This document shows, in pieces, positions 52,825-62,946 of a DNA stretch of 64,000 nt; position 1 is the stretch's first letter; each line of letters begins with the position of its first letter. A program made the position numbers and the translations under genes. This DNA comes from Sphingobacteriales bacterium. Its GTDB lineage: Bacteria; Bacteroidota; Bacteroidia; Chitinophagales; Chitinophagaceae. The stretch is from positions 38,959 to 102,958 of the forward strand of contig JAAXIF010000065.1 in assembly GCA_012270485.1 (NCBI GenBank). The letters are read 5' to 3'. The notes under the pieces were generated by a model. That model did no database searches, was not told the DNA's origin, and was given only the letters and a program-made list of their open reading frames with translations.

Positions 52825-54321
52825 ATGAATATTATTTCGCTATATATTGAGGACTATAAGCTGCTTAAAAAGTTTACTGTCAATTTCCAAAAAGACATAA
52901 CAATCCTCATCGGAGTTAACGGATCCGGCAAGTCTACTATTCTCGAATGTATTGCACAGATATTCAGCGATGTTTTTCTACGTCAGCCATCAAAATTCGG
53001 CTTCCGGCTTGAATACCAGCTTCAACTTGAGGAAACGTTCTCACAAACTTCCGTGACAGCGGAATCCAAAGTAAGACATATTACCGTTCACTTATTTTCT
53101 GATCAATCAAATGAAACAATTGGCGTTAGGGTATTAGAAGGCGAAACTGTTTTAGAGAAGGAACAGGAAATTGAGAAACATTTTGGTAGTTTGGAAATTA
53201 TCCTGCCAAGCAATATCGTCATTTATTATTCCGGACAGACCGAGATCATGAAGCAATTGTGTCTTCCACACGATGAAAAATTATCTAGTAGTTTTAGAAA
53301 ATGGGAAACCGATGTTCCTCGTCCTTTCTTCTACTTTGAACCGGCACTTTTTGAAATTATCCTTTTAACATTGCTCTCTTATGAATTCGGAGAAATACCA
53401 TATTTTCTGCAGCAAAGAGCTAAAATTGACGGTGTTCATAATATTCAGATTATCCTGAAAAAACCTACATGGGCCAAAGATAAAATTGACAACTGGTGGG
53501 GTGCAAAAGGAGAAGTAAAAACATTTCTCGATTATTTAGATCAGCTTAGTCAACCTCTGATGATCGAAAAGGACGAGCAACAATCAACCGGCAATGTTGC
53601 AATCGAAGCATGGCAAAATGATTCCTTGATCATAACGATTATCGGGCAGGAAAAGTTATTTGAAATCCGGGACTATTTCAGGGAAGAGAAAACATTTTTC
53701 AAAGTCTTAAATACATTATATATTGATGGATTTGCACCTGAGATCAAATTTTCATTAATTGCATATACAGAATCACAAAGCACTGGCTATTTTAGTATTT
53801 TAAGCGAAGGAGAACAGCAGGCGATAACTATTAGAGGATTGGTCGAATTGGTGACTAATAAAAACACATTGTTCTTATTTGATGAGCCTGACACATACCT
53901 CCATCCTTCCTGGCAACGAAACTTTATTGAAGACATTAATTCTCTGTTCGTTAAAAATGAACATACGACAAGCCAGTTTTTAATAACAACACACTCCCCT
54001 CAACTATTAAGCAATGCTGATCCAGAACGCTCTGATGTGCAAATCATGGAAGATGGAGAGATCGTTAAAATAACACCGAAATATTATGGACGCGATATCA
54101 GTACGATCCTGTACGAAATGATGGGAGTAGAAAGAAGAAACCAAAAAATTGCAAAATTATTAAGTGTACTTTTTAACTATATAGAAGACGAAGACTTACT
54201 GAACTCAAAAAAAGAATACCTGCGTTTGATAGAAATTCTTGGGGAGGATGACCCCGCAATCATACGCGCGAAAACACAGCTTGATTACTTACAAGAAAGT
54301 AAAAATGAAGAAAATAAGTAA
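52825..54321 (+). CDS. AAA ATPase, Septu PtuA-like
   Basis: 498 residues. Walker A is GVNGSGKSTIL (30-37); the ABC-type signature is ILSEGEQQAITIRGLVEL; Walker B is LFLFDEPDTYLHPSWQRNF; the His switch is ITTHSPQLLSNADPER. A region of about 190 residues between Walker A and the signature is unlike the OLD protein next to it. There is no nuclease domain, and an HNH gene follows with overlap, the pattern of Septu (PtuA-PtuB) and some retron effectors. The start lies 2 bp after the OLD-like gene. Confidence 0.82.
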   Translation: MNIISLYIEDYKLLKKFTVNFQKDITILIGVNGSGKSTILECIAQIFSDVFLRQPSKFGFRLEYQLQLEETFSQTSVTAESKVRHITVHLFSDQSNETIGVRVLEGETVLEKEQEIEKHFGSLEIILPSNIVIYYSGQTEIMKQLCLPHDEKLSSSFRKWETDVPRPFFYFEPALFEIILLTLLSYEFGEIPYFLQQRAKIDGVHNIQIILKKPTWAKDKIDNWWGAKGEVKTFLDYLDQLSQPLMIEKDEQQSTGNVAIEAWQNDSLIITIIGQEKLFEIRDYFREEKTFFKVLNTLYIDGFAPEIKFSLIAYTESQSTGYFSILSEGEQQAITIRGLVELVTNKNTLFLFDEPDTYLHPSWQRNFIEDINSLFVKNEHTTSQFLITTHSPQLLSNADPERSDVQIMEDGEIVKITPKYYGRDISTILYEMMGVERRNQKIAKLLSVLFNYIEDEDLLNSKKEYLRLIEILGEDDPAIIRAKTQLDYLQESKNEENK

Positions 54322-54988
54322 AGAAGCCGAGCCTCGTTTATTAGTTGAACACCGGGCAAACCCGCCCGCTTTGTACATCGGACTCTCTGCAGAAACTAAA
54401 GAATCATTAAGACAAAGTTTGTTATTCGAGCAAGGTTATATCTGTTGTTATTGCATGCGGCGTATTCCTGAGAAAATAGACAATGAAGGGGTCATCTCTT
54501 ACAAGGTCAAAATAGAGCACTACCAGTGTCAGGATAGATATCCCTATGCACAATTGACCTATGCAAATCTTCATGGTGCCTGTACAGGTAACGAGGGTAA
54601 ACCCAAAAAAATACAGACTTGCGACACAAAAAAGGCCAATTATGATATCTCAATAAACTTATTGACAAATACGCCAAATTGTGAATCCCTATTTAAATAT
54701 AATGCCGAAGGTGAAATAAGCTCGGTTTCCAATGACTCTGCGATTAACTATCAACTCAATGAGATCCTCAATTTGAATATGCAAACATTAAAAGATGCAC
54801 GAAGGGAAGTTTACCTGACAGTTCAATCCCATGTTGAAACTGAAAGCAGGCAGATAGCAGGAAACGAGCTTAAAATAAAATATTTTGAGCGAGAGAGGCA
54901 GAAATGGATAACTAAAGTTGATGGCAAATACAGGCCATTCTGCATGGTAGCTTTTTATTATTTATCCAAAAAGATAAAACATGCATGA
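54305..54988 (+). CDS. HNH endonuclease, PtuB-like (TIGR02646-type)
   Basis: 227 residues from the ATG at 54305, which overlaps the ATPase gene by 17 bp; the upstream in-frame extension would lie inside it. The HNH core is visible: a CxxC pair (C47, C50; ICCYCMRRIP), the IEHYQCQDRYPYAQLTYANL segment with E71-H72 and N88, and C93 and C106 as further metal ligands. The layout and a C-terminal helical region fit TIGR02646-like HNH proteins and PtuB of Septu. It is probably the nuclease effector of the ATPase. Confidence 0.85.
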   Translation: MKKISKEAEPRLLVEHRANPPALYIGLSAETKESLRQSLLFEQGYICCYCMRRIPEKIDNEGVISYKVKIEHYQCQDRYPYAQLTYANLHGACTGNEGKPKKIQTCDTKKANYDISINLLTNTPNCESLFKYNAEGEISSVSNDSAINYQLNEILNLNMQTLKDARREVYLTVQSHVETESRQIAGNELKIKYFERERQKWITKVDGKYRPFCMVAFYYLSKKIKHA

Positions 54989-55074
54989 ATATACCACATA
55001 GTATTTTACGGCTCAAAATCTGCTGTAAGGTAATCGCTTAGATCGCTCCTGCCTTATCAACTAAATCCAAATTT

Positions 55075-55650
55075 ATGACACTCAATCAACTTATCAAATC
55101 AAAACTCTCCGAAGACAGTTTGTTGGGTGACTTGGCACGTGATATCCAAGGTGACGAAAAATTTCCAGTTAACGGGACAGATAAAGAAATATTATCTTAT
55201 ATCCATTTTCACACTATTGTACGGGGGAATAATGGAGTGGTTGATGAGTTAAAAACCGAATACAAAAAGCATCGAAATAAAGAAGTGCCGGCCATAGACT
55301 TGGACATTATGTTCAGCATATTTCGTTCAGAAACTTGGGCATTCTATAAGGATCACTTTCCAATTGACAAGATAATCATGGTTGGGTCGCTAAATGATTT
55401 TTATAAGGTGTTCTGCGTAGATAATAGCACACACAGAGCACTGTATTTTGATATGAAATCTGACATTAGTCTTAACGATATTGAAATTATAGAGGAGGGC
55501 AAAATATTCTTGGGACATCTGACACGAATAGTAAGCGTAAAGAAAGCCATTATTCTTTTGAAACAATGTGAATATCCTGATGATTCACTGCCCAATGAAA
55601 ATACCATGAAAGAATTATTATCTTACCTCAGCCAACATAATACCAAATAA
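55075..55650 (+). CDS. YozE-SAM-like domain protein of unknown function
   Basis: 191 residues. The N-terminal about 50 match the YozE SAM-like fold pattern: SEDSLLGDLARDIQGDEKFP, then TDKEILSYIHFH. The remaining 140 residues have no known family; they look alpha+beta, with ALYFDMKSDISLNDIEIIEE and GHLTRIVSVKKAIILLKQCE. It is separated from the HNH gene by 86 bp but lies inside the flanking repeats. It could be an effector, immunity protein or toxin partner; none can be chosen from sequence. Confidence 0.6.
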   Translation: MTLNQLIKSKLSEDSLLGDLARDIQGDEKFPVNGTDKEILSYIHFHTIVRGNNGVVDELKTEYKKHRNKEVPAIDLDIMFSIFRSETWAFYKDHFPIDKIIMVGSLNDFYKVFCVDNSTHRALYFDMKSDISLNDIEIIEEGKIFLGHLTRIVSVKKAIILLKQCEYPDDSLPNENTMKELLSYLSQHNTK

Positions 55651-55991
55651 ACTGTCATATGTAGAAGTCAAAATATTTCTAACTTATGAGAAAAGATCAG
55701 AAGATACATTGAATGCAAGTCAGGTTCCGAAAGACTATGCAGGATATTCAAATATTGCACAATTTATTTCCAGCCACTTTTTTTAGTCTAACATCCTATA
55801 CTTGGCATCACAGATTCCTCTGCGAGAGATATCCAAAGAAGTTTCGCTGTTTCGAACAAACCGAGAATAAATAGTTCGAATGATTCCTTTTGGGTCAACC
55901 TATATAATCAATTAACTATCAATTAATTATTCTCTCCAACAGTTTCAAATCATCAATCAAGTGTTCTGAAATTGCGCTTGCCGGGACTACT
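55651..55991. other. gap at the right side of the defence cassette
   Basis: No gene is seen in these 341 bp. They hold the right copy of the flanking repeat and AT-rich sequence with CAATTAACTATCAATTAATT repeats near 55910-55930. Confidence 0.45.
55748..55870 (+). repeat. right copy of flanking direct repeat (~120 bp)
   Basis: It aligns with 47098-47219 as described there. The offset is 8652 bp in the first half and 8650 bp in the second. The same small CTCT-GCG-AGAG hairpin is kept. Confidence 0.75.
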
Positions 55992-56051
55992 AGCCCGCCG
56001 AAGCTTTGCCGCCGTCGTATAACTATGGCGGCTACAAAGCGAAGGTGGGCT
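55992..56051 (+). repeat. long GC-rich hairpin, REP-like, followed by T-run
   Basis: AGCCCGCC...GCTTTG pairs imperfectly with CAAAGC...GGTGGGCT, and an inner CCGCC/GGCGG stem carries a GTCGTATAACTAT loop. A T6 run follows from 56051. It could terminate plus-strand transcription; its form also resembles dispersed repeats with a TATAACTA loop (compare 2174-2241). Confidence 0.7.
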
Positions 56052-56100
56052 TTTTTATTATTGGCTGTTGTTGGTCGATTCAAAAGTTGATACTCATGAA

Positions 56101-56946
56101 TTAAGCAACATGACGGCCAGAAAGTTTAGCACTCCTAAAGTCCGATAATACTTCATGCATACATCTTACTTTCTCTGTTAAACACAATAGCTGATCATAA
56201 CTGATGGTATAATCTGCTTTATACCGCGCATCACTATATGCTTTTTGTAATAGATGAAATAGTTGTTTGTCTACCTCCGTTTTTTGTGGAAAGATGTTAG
56301 ATATTTGATCTGATACAAGACCTGCATAACGTAATAACCTATCTATATTGTGTGTGTTTGCATGATATCCCGTACCTACTTTCAATAAAGTATGTAAAGA
56401 TTGCTCTGCCGATTGGTGTAACATAAAAGCCGCCATCGCATATTGTTTCCTGATTCTGTACAGTTCTGAACCGGCTAAGAATTCTTTGGCTTTTGTGATT
56501 CCATCTCGCCAATATTTTTCAATGCCAATCTCTTCATCATGGGGCCTTGCTGTATATGAAACCTGTGATGGATGTTTTCCCGAATGATAGATGATCTCCG
56601 CAGATTGTTGTACGTTGACAGCAAATCGATGTCCTGCTTTCAACCACGCATTAAATGTATACATAGGCAATACGATGCTGGTTACAGGTATCCCTTGGTT
56701 TTCAATTTTATCCTGCCATTCATGCGGTTCTCTATTATCAAGGTTCTCCAGTAAAACCAACAGAATATAATCGGTCATATACTGTGAAACAGGTGCTGAG
56801 GTTTGGAATATACTTTTACTACTTCGATGATACACAGCAGCACCCAGCAGAAAAATCATTTCAGGATTAACTGCTTTTACAATGCAGTCTACTAAACATT
56901 GCTGATAAGTAGACTGCGAATATTGATTCATTACAAATGGTTGCAT
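56101..56946 (-). CDS. HEPN-domain protein with degenerate nucleotidyltransferase-like N-terminus
   Basis: 281 residues, no signal or TM segment. The C-terminal half is a HEPN helical domain (ELYRIRKQYAMAAFMLHQSA, EQSLHTLLKVGTGYHANTHN). The N-terminal half has MIFLLGAAVYHRSSKSIF and YMTDYILLVLLENLDN, which resemble a minimal nucleotidyltransferase pattern (FGS... and DxD) with catalytic residues changed. Fused MNT-HEPN proteins are known, but activity here is uncertain. Such HEPN proteins are widespread in Bacteroidota. It lies outside the cassette repeats. Confidence 0.7.
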   Translation of the reverse strand: MQPFVMNQYSQSTYQQCLVDCIVKAVNPEMIFLLGAAVYHRSSKSIFQTSAPVSQYMTDYILLVLLENLDNREPHEWQDKIENQGIPVTSIVLPMYTFNAWLKAGHRFAVNVQQSAEIIYHSGKHPSQVSYTARPHDEEIGIEKYWRDGITKAKEFLAGSELYRIRKQYAMAAFMLHQSAEQSLHTLLKVGTGYHANTHNIDRLLRYAGLVSDQISNIFPQKTEVDKQLFHLLQKAYSDARYKADYTISYDQLLCLTEKVRCMHEVLSDFRSAKLSGRHVA

Positions 56947-57148
56947 ACATCCTCCTTTTCCTAGGGTACAAGTCTTGGCTTTCTAAACCATTTCTAAAAA
57001 AATAGTGCTGATATTGATCCTGTCAGTTAGCATATTCTTCCACCCATTTCATTTTGCCATACTTTTGGTCACAGGATAAATTTAATACCAATATTTGGAT
57101 ATTATCCATATCTTGATATCAAATATTTGTTCACAACCATTGATTACC

Positions 57149-57523
57149 GTGAAACTGCTAGCCAACAATTTATACTTCCTCAGACGGAGCCGTCAGATTC
57201 AACAGGGGCAAATACCTGCTATACTTGGAATTCCGCAAAGCTCCTGGTCGAATTGGGAAAATGGAAAAAACAATCCGGATATTGATACGCTGATTTCGAT
57301 TTCGAATTTTTTCGAAGTCAGTTTAGACGATTTGGTCAAGACAGACCTGCAGGCTTCCGGGCAAGTGATTGTAGATAAAAGCCTACCTAAAAAAAGTAAA
57401 ATAAAACCACTTTTAGAAAGGTACCCTGAACTGCTCACCAACTTACAAAAAACGCATCCGGAACTTAGTCAGCTATTGGCAGAAATGTGTGAAAGTATTG
57501 ATCAGCTGCGTAATTCAAGATAA
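57149..57523 (+). CDS. XRE-family HTH regulator
   Basis: About 124 residues. The first 70 form a helix-turn-helix: LYFLRRSRQIQQGQIPAILG, then IPQSSWSNWENGKNNPDIDT and SISNFFEVSLDDLV. The C-terminal part is charged and helical. A GTG at 57149 is taken as start; TTG codons at 57095 and 57140 would lengthen it. The gene is convergent with oxyR (11-bp gap). Target unknown. Confidence 0.78.
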   Translation: MKLLANNLYFLRRSRQIQQGQIPAILGIPQSSWSNWENGKNNPDIDTLISISNFFEVSLDDLVKTDLQASGQVIVDKSLPKKSKIKPLLERYPELLTNLQKTHPELSQLLAEMCESIDQLRNSR

Positions 57524-57534
57524 TAAGTACATCA

Positions 57535-58470
57535 TCAATCCGTAATCTCCACTACTTTCTTATTCCGCAATTGCCGCATTTGCTTGGGCACCATCTCGAG
57601 GATCTCATCTTTTAAAGTTTGGATGAGTTTGGTTTTGATATGATCACGGTGTGTCACCAGACTTACCTCTCTTGCCGGAGCGGGATCTTTTAATCGCTTT
57701 ACCAGTTTCATCTGATTTTTATTGAATTCCATCACGGCCAATTCAGGCAGAATGGTAAGCCCATCACTCTTATCAACCATTCGTTTCAATGTTTCAATAT
57801 TTCCGGTTGCATATTTAAAATGCAGGTCTGCACTTTTGCGCAGCTCACATAGATTCAATACTTGTGAGCGGAAACAATGTCCTTCTTCTAATAACCACAA
57901 CTGGTCTGGATTGATATCATCTGCCAACACATATTTCTTATCATACAATACATTCTTCCGTGACACATACACAAACAACTCTTCATAAAACAAGACCTCC
58001 TCTTTAATGGATGCATCTTTTAAAGGTGTTACCACTAAGCCACAATCCAAGCGATTATTCTTCAATTCATGAATCACTTCTTCCGTAATCGTTTCCTTGA
58101 TCACCAATTCCAGTTGCGGATATTTGGTTCGTATTTGTTTGAATAAAGTAGGTAATACATATGGTGCCAATGTGGGAATGATACCAATTCGCAATTCACC
58201 CGTCATCACATTCTTCTCACTATTGATCATTTGTTGAATACGCTCAGCTTCACGTAATACGACCCTGGCCTGCGCAATGATTCTGGTACCAATTTCCGTA
58301 GGTATTACCGGCTGCTTGGTACGGTCAAATAGTTTCACCCCCAGCTCCTCTTCCAGTTTCTGTAACTGCATACTCAAAGTAGGCTGTGTGACAAAACATT
58401 TTTCTGCTGCCAGTACAAAATGACGGTAACTATCTACCGCAACCATGTATTCCAATTGGGTGAGTGTCAT
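57535..58470 (-). CDS. oxyR: OxyR, peroxide-responsive LysR-family activator
   Basis: 311 residues. The N-terminus is a LysR winged helix (TLTQLEYMVAVDSYRHFVLA, CFVTQPTLSMQLQKLEEELG). The sensor half has the redox pair as GHCFRSQVLNLCEL (Cys about 198 and 207), the residues that form the disulfide on reaction with H2O2. It is divergent from katG with a 129-bp gap, the expected target. Activation of katG under peroxide is inferred from this layout. Confidence 0.93.
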   Translation of the reverse strand: MTLTQLEYMVAVDSYRHFVLAAEKCFVTQPTLSMQLQKLEEELGVKLFDRTKQPVIPTEIGTRIIAQARVVLREAERIQQMINSEKNVMTGELRIGIIPTLAPYVLPTLFKQIRTKYPQLELVIKETITEEVIHELKNNRLDCGLVVTPLKDASIKEEVLFYEELFVYVSRKNVLYDKKYVLADDINPDQLWLLEEGHCFRSQVLNLCELRKSADLHFKYATGNIETLKRMVDKSDGLTILPELAVMEFNKNQMKLVKRLKDPAPAREVSLVTHRDHIKTKLIQTLKDEILEMVPKQMRQLRNKKVVEITD

Positions 58471-58503
58471 AGATAAAAACTATATGTTTATAAAGATAAT
58501 CAA

Positions 58504-60813
<2,310 letters not shown>

Positions 60814-60832
60814 ACAATGCGAAAAACCAATG

Positions 60833-60863
60833 AAAGGTGACCAAGAATGGTCACCTTTTTTTT
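60833..60863 (+). terminator. rho-independent terminator after katG
   Basis: AAAGGTGACC pairs with GGTCACCTTT over a six-base loop, followed by a T-run. It starts 20 bp after the katG stop. Confidence 0.9.
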
Positions 60864-60895
60864 GCTTCAACCTATGTTTAAAAAGAACTCACTCA

Positions 60896-61234
60896 TTAAT
60901 CCCAAAGGGTACCATTTAAACCTAAAACAGAGCCCAGCCAAATAGCAATCACATATCCAACAATACCTACCAATGTGGCGATCAGTTTAGCCCAAACATT
61001 ATTTTTCACGATTTGAGTCATGTAGTAAAAAAAAGCACCCCCTCCCGCTCCAGCTAATGGAGTAATGAGCAAGGGCTTCAGCATCCATAAAGTACTCCAT
61101 TCAGGCTTGGGATATTTTACACTGAGTAATAAGCTGAGAATTAAAGCAAATGCAATAACAGCACCAATAAACATACGCTTAGCGGCAGCTATCGGGTTTA
61201 CTTGAATAAAATTTGCATCATTTTGTTGTGTCAT
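60896..61234 (-). CDS. small hypothetical membrane protein
   Basis: 112 residues with three hydrophobic segments (about 19-39, 50-72, 82-105): FIGAVIAFALILSLLLSV, PLLITPLAGAGGGAFFYYM and KLIATLVGIVGYVIAIWLG. No known family. It lies between the katG terminator and an unrelated divergent gene. Confidence 0.65.
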   Translation of the reverse strand: MTQQNDANFIQVNPIAAAKRMFIGAVIAFALILSLLLSVKYPKPEWSTLWMLKPLLITPLAGAGGGAFFYYMTQIVKNNVWAKLIATLVGIVGYVIAIWLGSVLGLNGTLWD

Positions 61235-61399
61235 ATTGATTGTTTTAAAAGCACTTTGAAATACAAAGTAAAAGTATAAAATTCAATTTTCAAAAAATTT
61301 TATTGCCAGGAACATGGTTTTAACAATACCGATACTTCTAAAGACAGATTGATGAGCCATTGGTTCCTTGTCCTGTCTATCTTTGCAAAAAATGGTTGT

Positions 61400-62437
61400 A
61401 TGGAGTTAGGTATTAGCATGTTTGGAGATATTCATGTCAACAAGAATGGAGTTCAAGAACCTACAGGTGATCGATTAAAACAAATGATCGAAGAAATCAA
61501 ACTGATGGATGAATTGGGCCTTGACTTCTTTGGTATTGGTGAACACCATAGACAGGAATATGCAGTATCTGCCCCCGAGATCATATTGGCTGCGGCTGCT
61601 CCGGTAACTAAAAATATTAAACTGGGAAGTGCGGTATCTGTGCTGAGCTCTGCAGATCCTGTGAGATTATACCAACAATATTCCACCATTGATCTACTCT
61701 CTGATGGACGTGCAGAATTGGTCATCGGACGAGGCAGCTTTACAGAATCATTTCCCCTTTTTGGTTTTGACCTGAGAGACTATGACATTTTATTTGAAGA
61801 GAAGCTCGATCTGCTTTTTCAAATCAATCAGGAACAAAAAGTAAGTTGGAAAGGTCAGTTCAGAAAACCATTGATCTATCAAGAAATATTTCCAAGAGCC
61901 TATCAAGAAAAGTTGGACCTATGGATCGCTGTTGGTGGCACTCCGGAATCGGTATTAAGAGCTAGCACTTATGGTATCCCTGTTATTTTTGCGATCATTG
62001 GTGGTAGTCCGGCTCAATTCAAACCGTTATTCGATTATTATCATAAAGTCTGCACACATTTCAAACATCCAGCATCACATCAAAAAACCGGTGTTCACAT
62101 GCATGCTTTCTTTGGTAAGGATGGTAAAGCAACTGCTGATCAGTATTTTCAGCAGTATGCACAGCAGATGAATAGAATTGGTCGTGAAAGAGGATGGTCG
62201 CCCTATACAAAAGAGCAGTATGAGGCTGGACGAGGCAAACAAGGAGCGCTGATTATTGGTGATGCCAATGAAGCCATCGACAAAATTCTTTACTTACATG
62301 AGGTACTCGGATTTGATCGATTTGCAGCGCATATGGATGTGGGTGGACCTTCACACAAGGATTTAATGGGATCGATAGAAATTTTTGGAACAAAAATCGC
62401 TCCGGCCGTGAAAGCAGCTTTGAATACTACAAATTAA
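61400..62437 (+). CDS. LLM-class flavin-dependent oxidoreductase
   Basis: 345 residues from the ATG at 61400 (MELGISMFGDIH, the usual start of this group; an ATG at 61352 is possible). Pattern of the bacterial luciferase-like family: GLDFFGIGEHHRQEYAVSAP, NIKLGSAVSVLSSADPVRLY, LSDGRAELVIGRGSFTESFP, and DRFAAHMDVGGPSHK near the end. These enzymes use reduced FMN. Substrate unknown. It is convergent with the dCMP deaminase gene and overlaps it by 4 bp. Confidence 0.87.
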   Translation: MELGISMFGDIHVNKNGVQEPTGDRLKQMIEEIKLMDELGLDFFGIGEHHRQEYAVSAPEIILAAAAPVTKNIKLGSAVSVLSSADPVRLYQQYSTIDLLSDGRAELVIGRGSFTESFPLFGFDLRDYDILFEEKLDLLFQINQEQKVSWKGQFRKPLIYQEIFPRAYQEKLDLWIAVGGTPESVLRASTYGIPVIFAIIGGSPAQFKPLFDYYHKVCTHFKHPASHQKTGVHMHAFFGKDGKATADQYFQQYAQQMNRIGRERGWSPYTKEQYEAGRGKQGALIIGDANEAIDKILYLHEVLGFDRFAAHMDVGGPSHKDLMGSIEIFGTKIAPAVKAALNTTN

Positions 62438-62931
62438 ACATCTGTTTCATCAAAAGACAGATGTAATTGTTGAACACTTGAGATTACTTTACGATAACTA
62501 ACTCCTGCAGTACCCAACATTTTTTTGGAAGCGATGGATGTATCCGATCCATTATACTTATCTGATAAATACACTACTTCCTTGATCCCTGATTGAATAA
62601 TGGCTTTTGTACATTCATTACAAGGGAAAAGAGCTGTATAGATTTTACACCCTTTTAAATCCATTCCAATATTATTCAGGATGGCATTTAACTCTGCGTG
62701 ACAAACATAGGGGTACTTGGTATCCAGAAAATCGCCTTGCTTACTCCAGGGAAATTCATCGTCGTTACAACCAATAGGCAGTCCATTGTATCCGGTTCCT
62801 ACAATTTTGTTTTGATCATTCACAATACAGGCACCCACTTGAGTATTGGGATCTTTGCTTCGTTTGGCAGATAATATAGCAATGCCCATGAAGTATTCAT
62901 CCCAACTGATATAATCTTGTCGCTTTGTCAT
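62434..62931 (-). CDS. dCMP deaminase / cytidine-deaminase-like protein
   Basis: 165 residues. The zinc-deaminase motifs are HAELNAILNN (HxE, about residue 78) and FPCNECTKAIIQSG (PCxxC, about 107). The N-terminal part (SWDEYFMGIAILSAKRSKDP, QVGACIVNDQNKIVGTGYNG) matches ComEB/dCMP deaminases. The reaction is deamination of dCMP to dUMP for thymidylate supply. Gap to the beta-lactamase gene is 15 bp. Confidence 0.9.
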   Translation of the reverse strand: MTKRQDYISWDEYFMGIAILSAKRSKDPNTQVGACIVNDQNKIVGTGYNGLPIGCNDDEFPWSKQGDFLDTKYPYVCHAELNAILNNIGMDLKGCKIYTALFPCNECTKAIIQSGIKEVVYLSDKYNGSDTSIASKKMLGTAGVSYRKVISSVQQLHLSFDETDV

Positions 62932-62946
62932 CCAGTCAATAATTGC

